Under the pieces are notes generated by a model. It was given only the letters and a program-made list of their open reading frames with translations. It had not been told where the DNA came from and did no database searches. A program made the translations under genes and the position numbers. Positions 6,626 through 14,092 of a DNA stretch of 64,000 nt are shown piece by piece; the first letter of the stretch is position 1, and every line of letters begins with the position of its first letter. Source of the DNA: CBDBCU01 sp965242615 (lineage in GTDB: Bacteria; Chloroflexota; Dehalococcoidia; Lucifugimonadales; UBA3495). The stretch spans positions 620,001 to 684,000 of the forward strand of contig CBDESR010000005.1 of NCBI GenBank assembly GCA_965242615.1, given 5' to 3'.

Positions 6626-8956
6626 TCAGTTAATTACCGCCTCGTAAAGTTCAACGGTCAAATTGGCCGGCCAAGCAGTCCAAGCGTTGGCCTTCCCAGC
6701 GTTGTCAAATCCAGTAGGCTGCGGGCCAATATCAAACCGGTCTTGCCCAGTGCTGGTACTACTGTAATCGATCAGCAGGAATTGATTGTTGCCCAAGTTC
6801 AACCGCGTATAAGACGAGCCGGTATGCCCTACGAGCGTGGTAGTGGTAACACTATCAAACCCCGAGGGGCTAAGGGGCACCACAGCCCGAGCAATTTCCG
6901 TCCCGCCGGTCTTGGCGATGAACAGCCAGCCGAAGCACTGAGCTGTCGGCGTATACAAGTCAACCCGAATACGGTTGCGCCGGTTGCTGGGCAAGTCGCC
7001 GGGCTGGTCTTGGACTGAACCCGTCCCCGGCGGAGAACTTTCAACGCTCCAATTCGGTTTGCGCCCGCCTGTGGTGGGCGTGGTAGTCTGCGCTGTCCAG
7101 GTTGCCAGTTTCTCGCCCTGGATACTGCGCGTCCTATCGTTAGGGATGAACCCCACTTCCAGGTCGGACAGGTCAATATCAAACATCAGGCTGCCACTGG
7201 CCCCGGTGTAGGAAAGGTAGTAGCCCAAGTTATTGTCGGCATCCCGGGCCAGATAGAGGTACACCGTGCCTAAAGTAGTAGCGCCGTTGCGAATGAGCGC
7301 ATCCCCGATTATCTCTCCGTTATCGGCGGTGGCGTTATAGGCATCATCAGCCTTGACTTGACTGGCAAAGGCCAGGCCTGCGATGGTATCAGCCAGCAAA
7401 GGGTTTTGCGTGTTATCGTCAAAGCCGATGCCGGGGACGGAGCGGTTGGTTAACCGCAGCTCGGCCCGGACCGTGATGTTCCCCAACCCTTTGCCGGCGG
7501 CGGTAAGGTCGAAGGCCGGAGTGAATGCGGTAAGGGCGACCCGCTGCGTAGTGGTTTGGCCGCTGTTGGCGATGCTGATGCCGGTTCCCGGCCCGGAGTG
7601 GAGAACCTGAACGGCGGCCGCCGTCAGTTTGTTCGAGGGAATTTTATCGGGTTTGCCGGCTTCAGCCCACCGGGATACGCTGCCCGGGGTCAATTCCCAA
7701 CTGCTACCGTTAAAAGTGTAGGGGTCAGGTTGATACTGGCGGCTGGCGGGATGGATATTCCCATCGGCCAGGGTAAAGGCGTATTGGGGCTTTTCGCCAA
7801 CCACCAATCCCGCGTACAGCAAGCCGGTCACTTCGTAGAAGCCGGGCAGATTGGTCGCGGCGGTTTGGCTGATGGCGTAGTCGGTACCTTTGTACGACAA
7901 ACTCTGGGGCAAGGAAGTGGGGCTGCCGCTGGTGATGACGAAAACTTTGCCGCGCAAAGTGGCCGCGTCAGGGCCGGTGAGCGTTGGGATGTAGCCCTGC
8001 AAACTGGTAACGCTGCCACCGGGGATGGTCAAGTTCACTGCCATAGTTCGCAAAGTAGGGCCCGGCTGCGTAACCGTCCCGGTGAAAAATCGCGGGATGG
8101 AATCGGGATGCAGCAGGATGACGCTATCGCCCGCTGCGGGCGCGGGATTAGTCGGAAAGGAAAAGACTTTCGGTGTATCAGCCGGGATTTGCCGGCGGTA
8201 GCGGTCATCCAGCAGGGACAGCGGAACCTGGTTGACAGCATTGTCATAGCCCAGCAAGTGGTCGGGGATGGCGGTGGCGGCCGTGATGGGATCGGGCAGC
8301 AGGTTGGCCGCGTTAATGGGGGCCAATACGGATACTTGATAGTTGACGCCGGTTTGGTACCAAGGGGTGTAGTCGCCCACGAAAGACCATACCGTTTGGT
8401 CGGCATTGCTGCTGTAAGTGGCGCTGTCAGACTGGTCCCGGAAAGACAGGTAATTATCACCAATCCGTAGGGTCTGGTCGGTAAAGGCGGCCGCCGGGCC
8501 GGGAGTGGTGACGGTCAGGTCTTTGCTGGCGGTGGTCAGTTGGATTTTCAGCAGGCGGGCGGCGGCGGCTCCGGTCTCCCCGCTAATCGTGCCTATTCCT
8601 GTTTCGCCGGAGGCTCTGGTCCAGACTACATTACCGGCATTGGCAGCCGGCGTTATTACCGCCGACCAGATCGTTACGCCCGGTTCGGTAAGTTGGGCTA
8701 ACTGGGACTTGACGGCGGCGACTTCTTTAGCCAAGGCGGCTATTTCGGCGGCGGTTTCCCTTTCCGCCGGAGCAGACACATCGCGGACTGCTTCCCGGAT
8801 TGCTGCCTTTGCGACCGGGCTTTGGAGTTCGCGGACCGTTGCGGCTTCTTGCCCGGATTCCCGGGGCGCGGCTGGGCCGCAGGCGGCGGTAAAGAGCAAC
8901 AGCAGCAGGGTGGCAAAGGTTAGCAGAGGGTAGATACTGAAAGGCCGGTGCAGCAT
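6626..8956 (-). CDS. Large stalked lipoprotein A, unknown function
   Basis: 776 residues. The signal peptide (MLHRPFSIYPLLTFATLLLL...) ends at a lipobox FTAAC, with the lipidated cysteine at about residue 26. Residues 30-90 form a charged Ala/Glu/Lys stalk that looks like a degraded version of the heptad stalk in the neighbouring binding protein. The rest is rich in Thr, Ser, Gly, Asn and aromatics, as expected for secreted beta-sandwich domains. It contains paired landmarks shared with lipoprotein B, such as QTVWSFVGDY, PLSLLDDRYRRQ, PAAGDSVILLHPDS and DIDLSDLEVGFIPND. I do not recognise a catalytic motif. It is a close paralogue of the protein encoded 67 bases upstream. The C-terminal 150 residues diverge most, which suggests a variable outer tip. 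A surface role in binding or recognition is a guess. Confidence 0.85.
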   Translation of the reverse strand: MLHRPFSIYPLLTFATLLLLLFTAACGPAAPRESGQEAATVRELQSPVAKAAIREAVRDVSAPAERETAAEIAALAKEVAAVKSQLAQLTEPGVTIWSAVITPAANAGNVVWTRASGETGIGTISGETGAAAARLLKIQLTTASKDLTVTTPGPAAAFTDQTLRIGDNYLSFRDQSDSATYSSNADQTVWSFVGDYTPWYQTGVNYQVSVLAPINAANLLPDPITAATAIPDHLLGYDNAVNQVPLSLLDDRYRRQIPADTPKVFSFPTNPAPAAGDSVILLHPDSIPRFFTGTVTQPGPTLRTMAVNLTIPGGSVTSLQGYIPTLTGPDAATLRGKVFVITSGSPTSLPQSLSYKGTDYAISQTAATNLPGFYEVTGLLYAGLVVGEKPQYAFTLADGNIHPASRQYQPDPYTFNGSSWELTPGSVSRWAEAGKPDKIPSNKLTAAAVQVLHSGPGTGISIANSGQTTTQRVALTAFTPAFDLTAAGKGLGNITVRAELRLTNRSVPGIGFDDNTQNPLLADTIAGLAFASQVKADDAYNATADNGEIIGDALIRNGATTLGTVYLYLARDADNNLGYYLSYTGASGSLMFDIDLSDLEVGFIPNDRTRSIQGEKLATWTAQTTTPTTGGRKPNWSVESSPPGTGSVQDQPGDLPSNRRNRIRVDLYTPTAQCFGWLFIAKTGGTEIARAVVPLSPSGFDSVTTTTLVGHTGSSYTRLNLGNNQFLLIDYSSTSTGQDRFDIGPQPTGFDNAGKANAWTAWPANLTVELYEAVIN

Positions 8957-8993
8957 AGTCGCCCTCCTCCAATGGGGCGGATTTTACCACAAC
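8957..8993 (-). promoter_or_regulatory. Shared lipoprotein leader, copy 2
   Basis: The sequence agtcgccctcctcc, followed by ggggcggattttaccacaa, matches the regions ahead of the other two stalked lipoproteins. The first part supplies the GGAGGGCGACT ribosome site; the second may be part of a promoter. Confidence 0.45.
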
Positions 8994-9023
8994 AAAGGGG
9001 CGGCCACGCCAAACCGGGCGGCG

Positions 9024-11300
9024 TCAGTCAATCATCGCCTCGTAAAAGTCGATGACTACATTGGCCGGGTAGCTACTCCAAGTTGGAGGGTTGGTGAGGT
9101 ATTGATCAGAGATGACGTTCACGAAGGTTCCGTACATCGGATCATAGGTCAATTTCACGAGCACCGAGTTGCCGGTCCGAGCCAGTTTGACGACGGCAAT
9201 AGCCGGGTCGCTGAACCTGCCACCGGTGTTGCCTTCATCAAGATCCGCTCCGCCCGGCCCCAACAGAAGGAAGGCACGGCTGGGACGGTAAAGGGTCCCG
9301 TTGATGGTGGCTTCCATCATAAGGGCAAAACAATTGTCCGTAGGAATGAAATCGGAGAAATTCAAGCCGTCGGGTGGCGCGATTGAAACATCGGTAATAC
9401 CCGAGACAATGGTGGGGATCCCCAATTTTTGGTTGCTGGTAGGCGTCCCGCCGGCTGCCGGCAGCGTGTAGGTAGCGAGATGCCGCCCTCTCAATTCATC
9501 CTTTGGCGGCTTATCGTTGGGGATGAACCCCACTTCCAGGTCGGACAGGTCGATGGCAAAGGTAAGGCTGCCGCTTTTCCCGGCGTAGGAAAGGTAGTAG
9601 CCCAAGGCATTGTTGGCATCCCGGGCCACATAGAGGGACACAGTGCCTAAAGTGGTGGCGCCGTTGTAAATGACCGCATCCCCGATTTTCTCCCCGTTGT
9701 CGGCGGTGGCGCTATAGGCAGCATCAGCCTTGACTTGACTGGCAAAGGCCATGCCCTCGAGGGCAATCCCCCGCCGGGCGGTCCTTTGCTGGTCAAAGCC
9801 GATGGTATCGACGAAACGGCGGGTGAGACGCAGTTTGGCCTGGACGGTGATAATGCCCAAGTCTTTAGCGCTGTCCTCCAGGTCGAAGGCCGGGCTAAAC
9901 GTGGTAAGAGAGCTGCGCCGCGCTGCTTGGCCGCTGCTGTTGATGGTGAGGCCGTTACCCGGCCCGGCGTGGAGCGACTGGGTGGCCGCCGCCGGCAGTT
10001 TGCTCGGCGGGATTGTATCCGTGCTGTCGGATTCAGCCCACCGGGATACGCTGCCCGGGGTCAGTTCCCAACTGGTACCATTGAAAGTATAGGTGTCCGG
10101 TTGATACTGCCGGTTGTGGGGATACCGGGTTCCGTCGGCCAGAGTAAAGGCGTATTGAGGTTTTTCGTCAACCACCAGCTGGGCATACCCCAAGCCGGAC
10201 ACTTCGTAGAAGTCCGGAAATCCGGGGGCAATACTTTGGCTGATGGAATAGTGTATCCCCTTGTAAAACAGAGAGGTAGGACGGGAAGGGGGACTGCCGG
10301 TGATGATGGCGAAAACTTTGCCGCGCAGGGCGGCGGCGTTGTTCGAGCTGAAGCCGCGCAAGTGGGTGATAGTGCCGCCGGGGATATTCAGACGCACCGC
10401 CATTTGCCGCAAGGTGGTCTCTGCTTGGACAATCGTGCCGGTGTAGTATTGGTGGACAGAATCGGGATGTAGCAAGATGACGCTGTCCCCCGCTGCGGGC
10501 GCGGGACTGGTCGGAAAGGAAAAGACTTCCGGCGTATCATCCGGGACTTGCCGGCGGTAGCGGTCATCCAGCAGGGAAAGCGGGACTTGGTTGACTTCGT
10601 CATCATAGCCCAGCAAGTGGTTGGGAATGGCCGTGGCCGCCGTCATCGGGTCGGGCAGTAGGTTGGCCGGGTTGATGGGCGTCAGCACCGCGACCCGATA
10701 GGTAACACCCGATTTATACCAGTCCCCGTAGTCGCCAACGAAAGACCATACCGTTTGCTTGGCGCCGCTGTTGTAAGTGGCGCTGTCAGCATTGGACTGG
10801 AAAGACAGGAAGTTATCGCCGATGCGGAGGGTCTGGCCGGCAAAGGCGGCCGCCGGGCCGGGCGTGGTGACGGTTAAGTCTTTGCTGGCGGCAGTCAGCT
10901 GGATTTTCAGCAGGCGAAAGTCGGCGTCTCCGGTCTCCCCGCTAATCGTCCCGGCGGCGGTTTCGCCGCTGACCCGCGTCCAGACTACATTCCCGGCATT
11001 GTCAACCGGCGTTACCGCCGCCGACCAGACTGCTACGCCCGGTTGGGTAAGCTGCTGCAATTGGGCGGCGACCGCCGCGGCGACGGCTTCCCGGAGGGTT
11101 TCCTTGGCGACCGGGGCGGCCCCTTCGCGGATTACTTCCCGGACGACTTCTCTTTCCGCCGGGGCTGCAACGGCGCGGCTGGTTTCAATTCCCGGCCCGG
11201 CGGCCCGGGGCGCGGCCGGCCCGCAGGCGGCGGTAAAGAGCAACAGCAGCAGGGCAAGGCCGGCCCGCCAAGTGTAGCTATTGAAACGGTGATAAAGCAT
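9024..11300 (-). CDS. Large stalked lipoprotein B, paralogue of A
   Basis: 758 residues. The signal peptide begins MLYHRFNSYTWRAGLALLLL and ends at FTAAC, with the cysteine near residue 26. Residues 35-85 are a stalk that keeps two true heptad runs (EREVVREVIREG) like those of the transporter lipoprotein, then an Ala-rich segment. The exported part runs parallel to lipoprotein A through most of its length (for example QLTAASKDLTVTTPGPAAAF and LSLLDDRYRRQVPDDTPEVF) but differs over the last 150 residues. No known domain is recognised. Both genes point the same way and probably arose by tandem duplication, with tip divergence afterwards. The shared start MLY-RF and leader with the binding protein suggest that the export/stalk cassette was reused. 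Confidence 0.85.
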   Translation of the reverse strand: MLYHRFNSYTWRAGLALLLLLFTAACGPAAPRAAGPGIETSRAVAAPAEREVVREVIREGAAPVAKETLREAVAAAVAAQLQQLTQPGVAVWSAAVTPVDNAGNVVWTRVSGETAAGTISGETGDADFRLLKIQLTAASKDLTVTTPGPAAAFAGQTLRIGDNFLSFQSNADSATYNSGAKQTVWSFVGDYGDWYKSGVTYRVAVLTPINPANLLPDPMTAATAIPNHLLGYDDEVNQVPLSLLDDRYRRQVPDDTPEVFSFPTSPAPAAGDSVILLHPDSVHQYYTGTIVQAETTLRQMAVRLNIPGGTITHLRGFSSNNAAALRGKVFAIITGSPPSRPTSLFYKGIHYSISQSIAPGFPDFYEVSGLGYAQLVVDEKPQYAFTLADGTRYPHNRQYQPDTYTFNGTSWELTPGSVSRWAESDSTDTIPPSKLPAAATQSLHAGPGNGLTINSSGQAARRSSLTTFSPAFDLEDSAKDLGIITVQAKLRLTRRFVDTIGFDQQRTARRGIALEGMAFASQVKADAAYSATADNGEKIGDAVIYNGATTLGTVSLYVARDANNALGYYLSYAGKSGSLTFAIDLSDLEVGFIPNDKPPKDELRGRHLATYTLPAAGGTPTSNQKLGIPTIVSGITDVSIAPPDGLNFSDFIPTDNCFALMMEATINGTLYRPSRAFLLLGPGGADLDEGNTGGRFSDPAIAVVKLARTGNSVLVKLTYDPMYGTFVNVISDQYLTNPPTWSSYPANVVIDFYEAMID

Positions 11301-11336
11301 AGTTGCCCTCCGATAGGGCGGATTTTACCACAGCAA
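11301..11336 (-). promoter_or_regulatory. Shared lipoprotein leader, copy 3
   Basis: The sequence agttgccctcc, followed by gggcggattttaccacag, is the third copy of the region found ahead of the binding protein and lipoprotein A. Confidence 0.45.
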
Positions 11337-11411
11337 AGGGCGGCAATCGTTGGGGTAGCTCTTGGGAGAAAGGGAGTATAATGGAATTGGGAAATTGGTG
11401 ACTTTGGCCGC

Positions 11412-11440
11412 TTGACAAGCCGAAATACCGCCCTTATGAT
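11412..11440 (+). promoter_or_regulatory. Sigma-70-type promoter for the radical SAM gene
   Basis: TTGACA at 11412-11417, a 17-base spacer, and TATGAT at 11435-11440. Both boxes are near consensus and lie about 50 bases upstream of the start at 11492. Confidence 0.75.
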
Positions 11441-11491
11441 AGGATATAAGTTCTAAACTTTCGTTCTATCAATGGACGCCGGGGGTGTGTT

Positions 11492-12403
11492 ATGGCTGAA
11501 GCCGAGGTACAGGAAATTACCTGCAAGTCCCTGCTGAACCGGGTGGATGTCCCGGGCTTTCCCTTTCGTTGGACGCTCAATCCCTACCGGGGGTGCCGCC
11601 ACGCCTGCCGTTACTGCTACGCCCGGCCGACCCACGAGTTTTGGGGGATGAACGCTGGCAGCGAGTTTGACCAGCGAGTTTTCGCCAAGGTGAACGCCCC
11701 GGAAGTGCTGCGGCAGGAACTGCGGTCGCCGCGCTGGACGGGGGAGCCGGTGGCCATCGGCACGGCGTCCGACCCTTACGAACCGGCCGAGGCGCAGTAT
11801 CGGCTGACCCGGCAAATTCTCGAGGTTATGGCCGAAGCCCATAACCCGGCGTCCATCACCACCAAAGGGGTATTGGCGCGGCGGGATGCCGATGTGCTGC
11901 TGGATTTGTATGACGCTGCCGATGTGCAGGTGATTTTCAGTGTGGGCAGCATCGACGAAACGGTGTGGAAACGGACCGAACCGGGGACGCCCAGCCCGCA
12001 AGCCCGCTTGGAAGCGATGCAGTATCTGGTCGAGCAGGGCGTCCCGGCCGGGGTGATGATGGCGCCGCTGCTGCCGGGCATTTCCGACAGCGAGGAGAGC
12101 ATTAACGCCACGGTGGAGGCGGCGGTGCAGCATCGGGCCCAATTCCTTTCGGCCAACCTGCTCTTTCTCAAGCCCGGCTCCAAAGAATGGTTTATGCCGT
12201 TGATTCGGGAGTCCTATCCCCACTTGACGGCCGGCTACCAGCGGCTGTACCGGCAGACTTACGGAGAGCGGGATTATACGCAGGCGGTGCTGGGCTTGGT
12301 CGATGATGCCCGGCGGCGCTGGGAACTGCCCTCGGTAACGGCTCCGAAAAACCTGCGGGCGCCGCGGCGGGAACAGCAGATGCAGTTGGCGTTGATTGCG
12401 TAG
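11492..12403 (+). CDS. Radical SAM protein of the SplB-like / Rv2578c type
   Basis: 303 residues. The radical SAM cluster motif is plain: C35-x3-C39-x2-C42 within NPYRGCRHACRYCYARPTHE, preceded by SLLNRVDVPGFPFRWTLNPY. Proteins of this group keep the spore-photoproduct-lyase-like CxxxCxYCYAR pattern, but their reaction is generally unknown. They bind a 4Fe-4S cluster and cleave S-adenosylmethionine to a radical. Later segments TASDPYEPAE and FSVGSIDETVWKRTEPGTPS fit the TIM-barrel body of the family. It has its own good promoter upstream and stands alone. The methyltransferase gene follows after a palindrome. Confidence 0.88.
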   Translation: MAEAEVQEITCKSLLNRVDVPGFPFRWTLNPYRGCRHACRYCYARPTHEFWGMNAGSEFDQRVFAKVNAPEVLRQELRSPRWTGEPVAIGTASDPYEPAEAQYRLTRQILEVMAEAHNPASITTKGVLARRDADVLLDLYDAADVQVIFSVGSIDETVWKRTEPGTPSPQARLEAMQYLVEQGVPAGVMMAPLLPGISDSEESINATVEAAVQHRAQFLSANLLFLKPGSKEWFMPLIRESYPHLTAGYQRLYRQTYGERDYTQAVLGLVDDARRRWELPSVTAPKNLRAPRREQQMQLALIA

Positions 12404-12427
12404 CTGGGGCGGGATTGCCGCGCCTTG

Positions 12428-12447
12428 ACACCGGCCCGGGCCGGTGT
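12428..12447. terminator. 20-bp perfect palindrome
   Basis: ACACCGGCCC joined directly to its complement, followed by AAAA. It lies 25 bases after the radical SAM stop. It could be a terminator, or an operator for the methyltransferase gene that starts 40 bases later, as control sites of restriction-modification genes are often palindromic. Confidence 0.5.
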
Positions 12448-12486
12448 AAAACTACGCCATAACTTGGGCAACTCCAGCGAGTAGGA

Positions 12487-13299
12487 ATGACAACACGTCT
12501 GGACCAGTTTTATACCGACCCGGACTTGGCACGGCAGTACGCCGAGCAGGTTATCGCCGCTTATGGCTCTACGGTGGACTGCTTTGTGGAACCATCGGCC
12601 GGAACCGGGGCTTTTGTTGAACCGTTGCGGGCCGCCGGCAAACCGGTTATCGCGCTGGATATTGCGCCGCAAGCAAACGCCATTCAGCAAGGGGATTTTC
12701 TGCGCGATGATTGGTGGCCGGCCTCCGGGAAAGTAGCAGTGGTGGGCAATCCGCCCTTTGGCAAGAATTCGTCCTTGGCGGTGAAGTTCTTTAACCGGGC
12801 GGCGGAGTTGGAACGAGCCGCGGTTATCGCTTTTATCGTCCCCCGCACTTTTCGGAAACACTCCATCCACCGCCGGCTGAATCCTTATTTCACCCCGGTG
12901 GCTGATGAGGAGGTGCCAGACTACGCCTTTGTCAAAGACGGCAAACCCCACGATGTGCCTTGTGCCTGGCAGGTATGGGAGAGGCGGCCTTACCCCCGGC
13001 CAGACCACGCCACACCCGACATATCCCATATTGTCCGCTATGTAGCCGACCCGCAGAGCGGCGATTTTGCGGTGCGCCGGGTCGGGTTTTACGCCGGGCA
13101 GGTAAAGGAGCCGCCGGAGTGGGAGTTGGCGCAGCTGTCGCCCAGCACCCACTACTTTATGCAGAGCGTCCGCGCCGACGCCAAGGAACTGCTGCGTGGG
13201 ATTGACTGGAGCGATGTTTGCCGGGCTACGGCGGGGTCGCGTTCTTTGTCGAAGCACGAGATGGCGGTAAAGCTAAACGAAGTGACTTTCAATGCCTAA
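12487..13299 (+). CDS. DNA methyltransferase (N6-adenine/N4-cytosine type) of a putative Type II system
   Basis: 270 residues. Motif I for S-adenosylmethionine binding is at residues 35-43 (EPSAGTGAF), and the catalytic motif IV is NPPFG at 88-92. NPPF points to amino-methylation of adenine or cytosine in DNA. The order I then IV, with the remaining sequence at the C-terminus, fits a gamma-like arrangement. The N-terminus (LDQFYTDPDLARQYAEQV) resembles that of many small restriction-associated methylases. The last eight bases overlap the next gene, a putative nuclease, which strongly suggests a two-gene modification-restriction operon. The target site cannot be read from the sequence. Confidence 0.85.
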   Translation: MTTRLDQFYTDPDLARQYAEQVIAAYGSTVDCFVEPSAGTGAFVEPLRAAGKPVIALDIAPQANAIQQGDFLRDDWWPASGKVAVVGNPPFGKNSSLAVKFFNRAAELERAAVIAFIVPRTFRKHSIHRRLNPYFTPVADEEVPDYAFVKDGKPHDVPCAWQVWERRPYPRPDHATPDISHIVRYVADPQSGDFAVRRVGFYAGQVKEPPEWELAQLSPSTHYFMQSVRADAKELLRGIDWSDVCRATAGSRSLSKHEMAVKLNEVTFNA

Positions 13300-13780
13300 A
13301 CTTGATTTTCAACTTGGTCACTCGTACGTCATCAACCTGCGTGAGAAATTGCGTTATGGTGACATAACTGAGCAACGCCTTGCGCGACGGTTTACCGACG
13401 GTAGGCTTTCCGGGTTGCTTAACGAGGAGTTGGTAGTAGCCCATTTCCGTGGATTGCATATCAACGAAGACGCCGGGGCGTCTTACGATATTTACAGCGA
13501 CAGGGCTGAACTCTATGAGGTCAAAACTGTAACACCGAGGGCTGTGAGCTTGCGCCCGAGCAATCAGCATGGGCAGGGACGAGTCAAGGATGATGGTGTT
13601 GCGCTGGAGCGCATTCTCTCCCTTACGGGCTACATTTTGGTCGATGTTCGGGATATGCCAACAGTAACTGTCTATTTCGTATCCTCGACTGCTTTGGTAC
13701 GCTTTGGGAGGTACGAAATGAGTGCTGCCCAGTTTGACCGGGCAATTCTGCAACTGCTCCGGTGGTCTCGGGGCATCTGA
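13292..13780 (+). CDS. Putative restriction endonuclease partner of the overlapping methyltransferase
   Basis: 162 residues, ATG at 13292 overlapping the methyltransferase stop by eight bases. I do not recognise the family. A plausible PD-(D/E)xK nuclease core is visible: D66 (GASYDIYSD) followed by E76-V-K78 in AELYEVKTVT, with SLRPSNQHGQGR after it as a candidate Gln/His-containing continuation. The size is small for a Type II enzyme but within range for a dimeric one. The overlap with a NPPF methyltransferase is the main reason for calling it the restriction half. Its base composition is less GC-rich than its neighbours, consistent with transfer. Confidence 0.6.
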   Translation: MPKLDFQLGHSYVINLREKLRYGDITEQRLARRFTDGRLSGLLNEELVVAHFRGLHINEDAGASYDIYSDRAELYEVKTVTPRAVSLRPSNQHGQGRVKDDGVALERILSLTGYILVDVRDMPTVTVYFVSSTALVRFGRYEMSAAQFDRAILQLLRWSRGI

Positions 13781-13791
13781 CCGGCATAAGC

Positions 13792-13810
13792 TTCCGTTTT
13801 CACGGGAAAG
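13792..13810. repeat. Degenerate single ATTCCC-N8-GGGAAT repeat
   Basis: TTCC-GTTTTCAC-GGGAAA followed by GACGG, a decayed copy of the right arm of the 72-bp repeat. It lies between the nuclease gene and the convergent small gene. Confidence 0.5.
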
Positions 13811-13830
13811 ACGGTTCGGGCTAATTCCCA

Positions 13831-14085
13831 CTACCAGTTGATAAGCACAGCGTCGAACGGCGGGCCGGCCGGTTTGCCGTGTCCCCATTCCACCGAATCG
13901 TACCCTGCCGCCTCGGGATAACGGGCCGGAGGCAGAGGGTAGATACGGACGTTCTCGACAATCTGGACTGCATCGTACCCCGTTTCGTCAAAGCCCGGGG
14001 TCACAACAATCCAATCGTCAGGAAACTCTTTAAGGCGGCTGATAAGTTCAGCGACGGTCATCGGTTTGCTTGCCATTGCTCCCAT
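13831..14085 (-). CDS. Small conserved-looking protein downstream of rel
   Basis: 84 residues. It begins MGAMASKPMTVAELISRLKEFP and has a pattern I associate with many small hypothetical proteins that open with a TVAEL-LxxLxxFP helix and then a short beta part (DWIVVTPGFDETGYDAVQIV). The function is unknown. The ATG at 14085 follows GAGGGGAAA and is only seven bases after the rel stop, so it is almost certainly co-transcribed with rel. An alternative ATG three codons later is possible but has a poorly spaced ribosome site. Confidence 0.65.
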   Translation of the reverse strand: MGAMASKPMTVAELISRLKEFPDDWIVVTPGFDETGYDAVQIVENVRIYPLPPARYPEAAGYDSVEWGHGKPAGPPFDAVLINW

Positions 14086-14092
14086 TTTCCCC

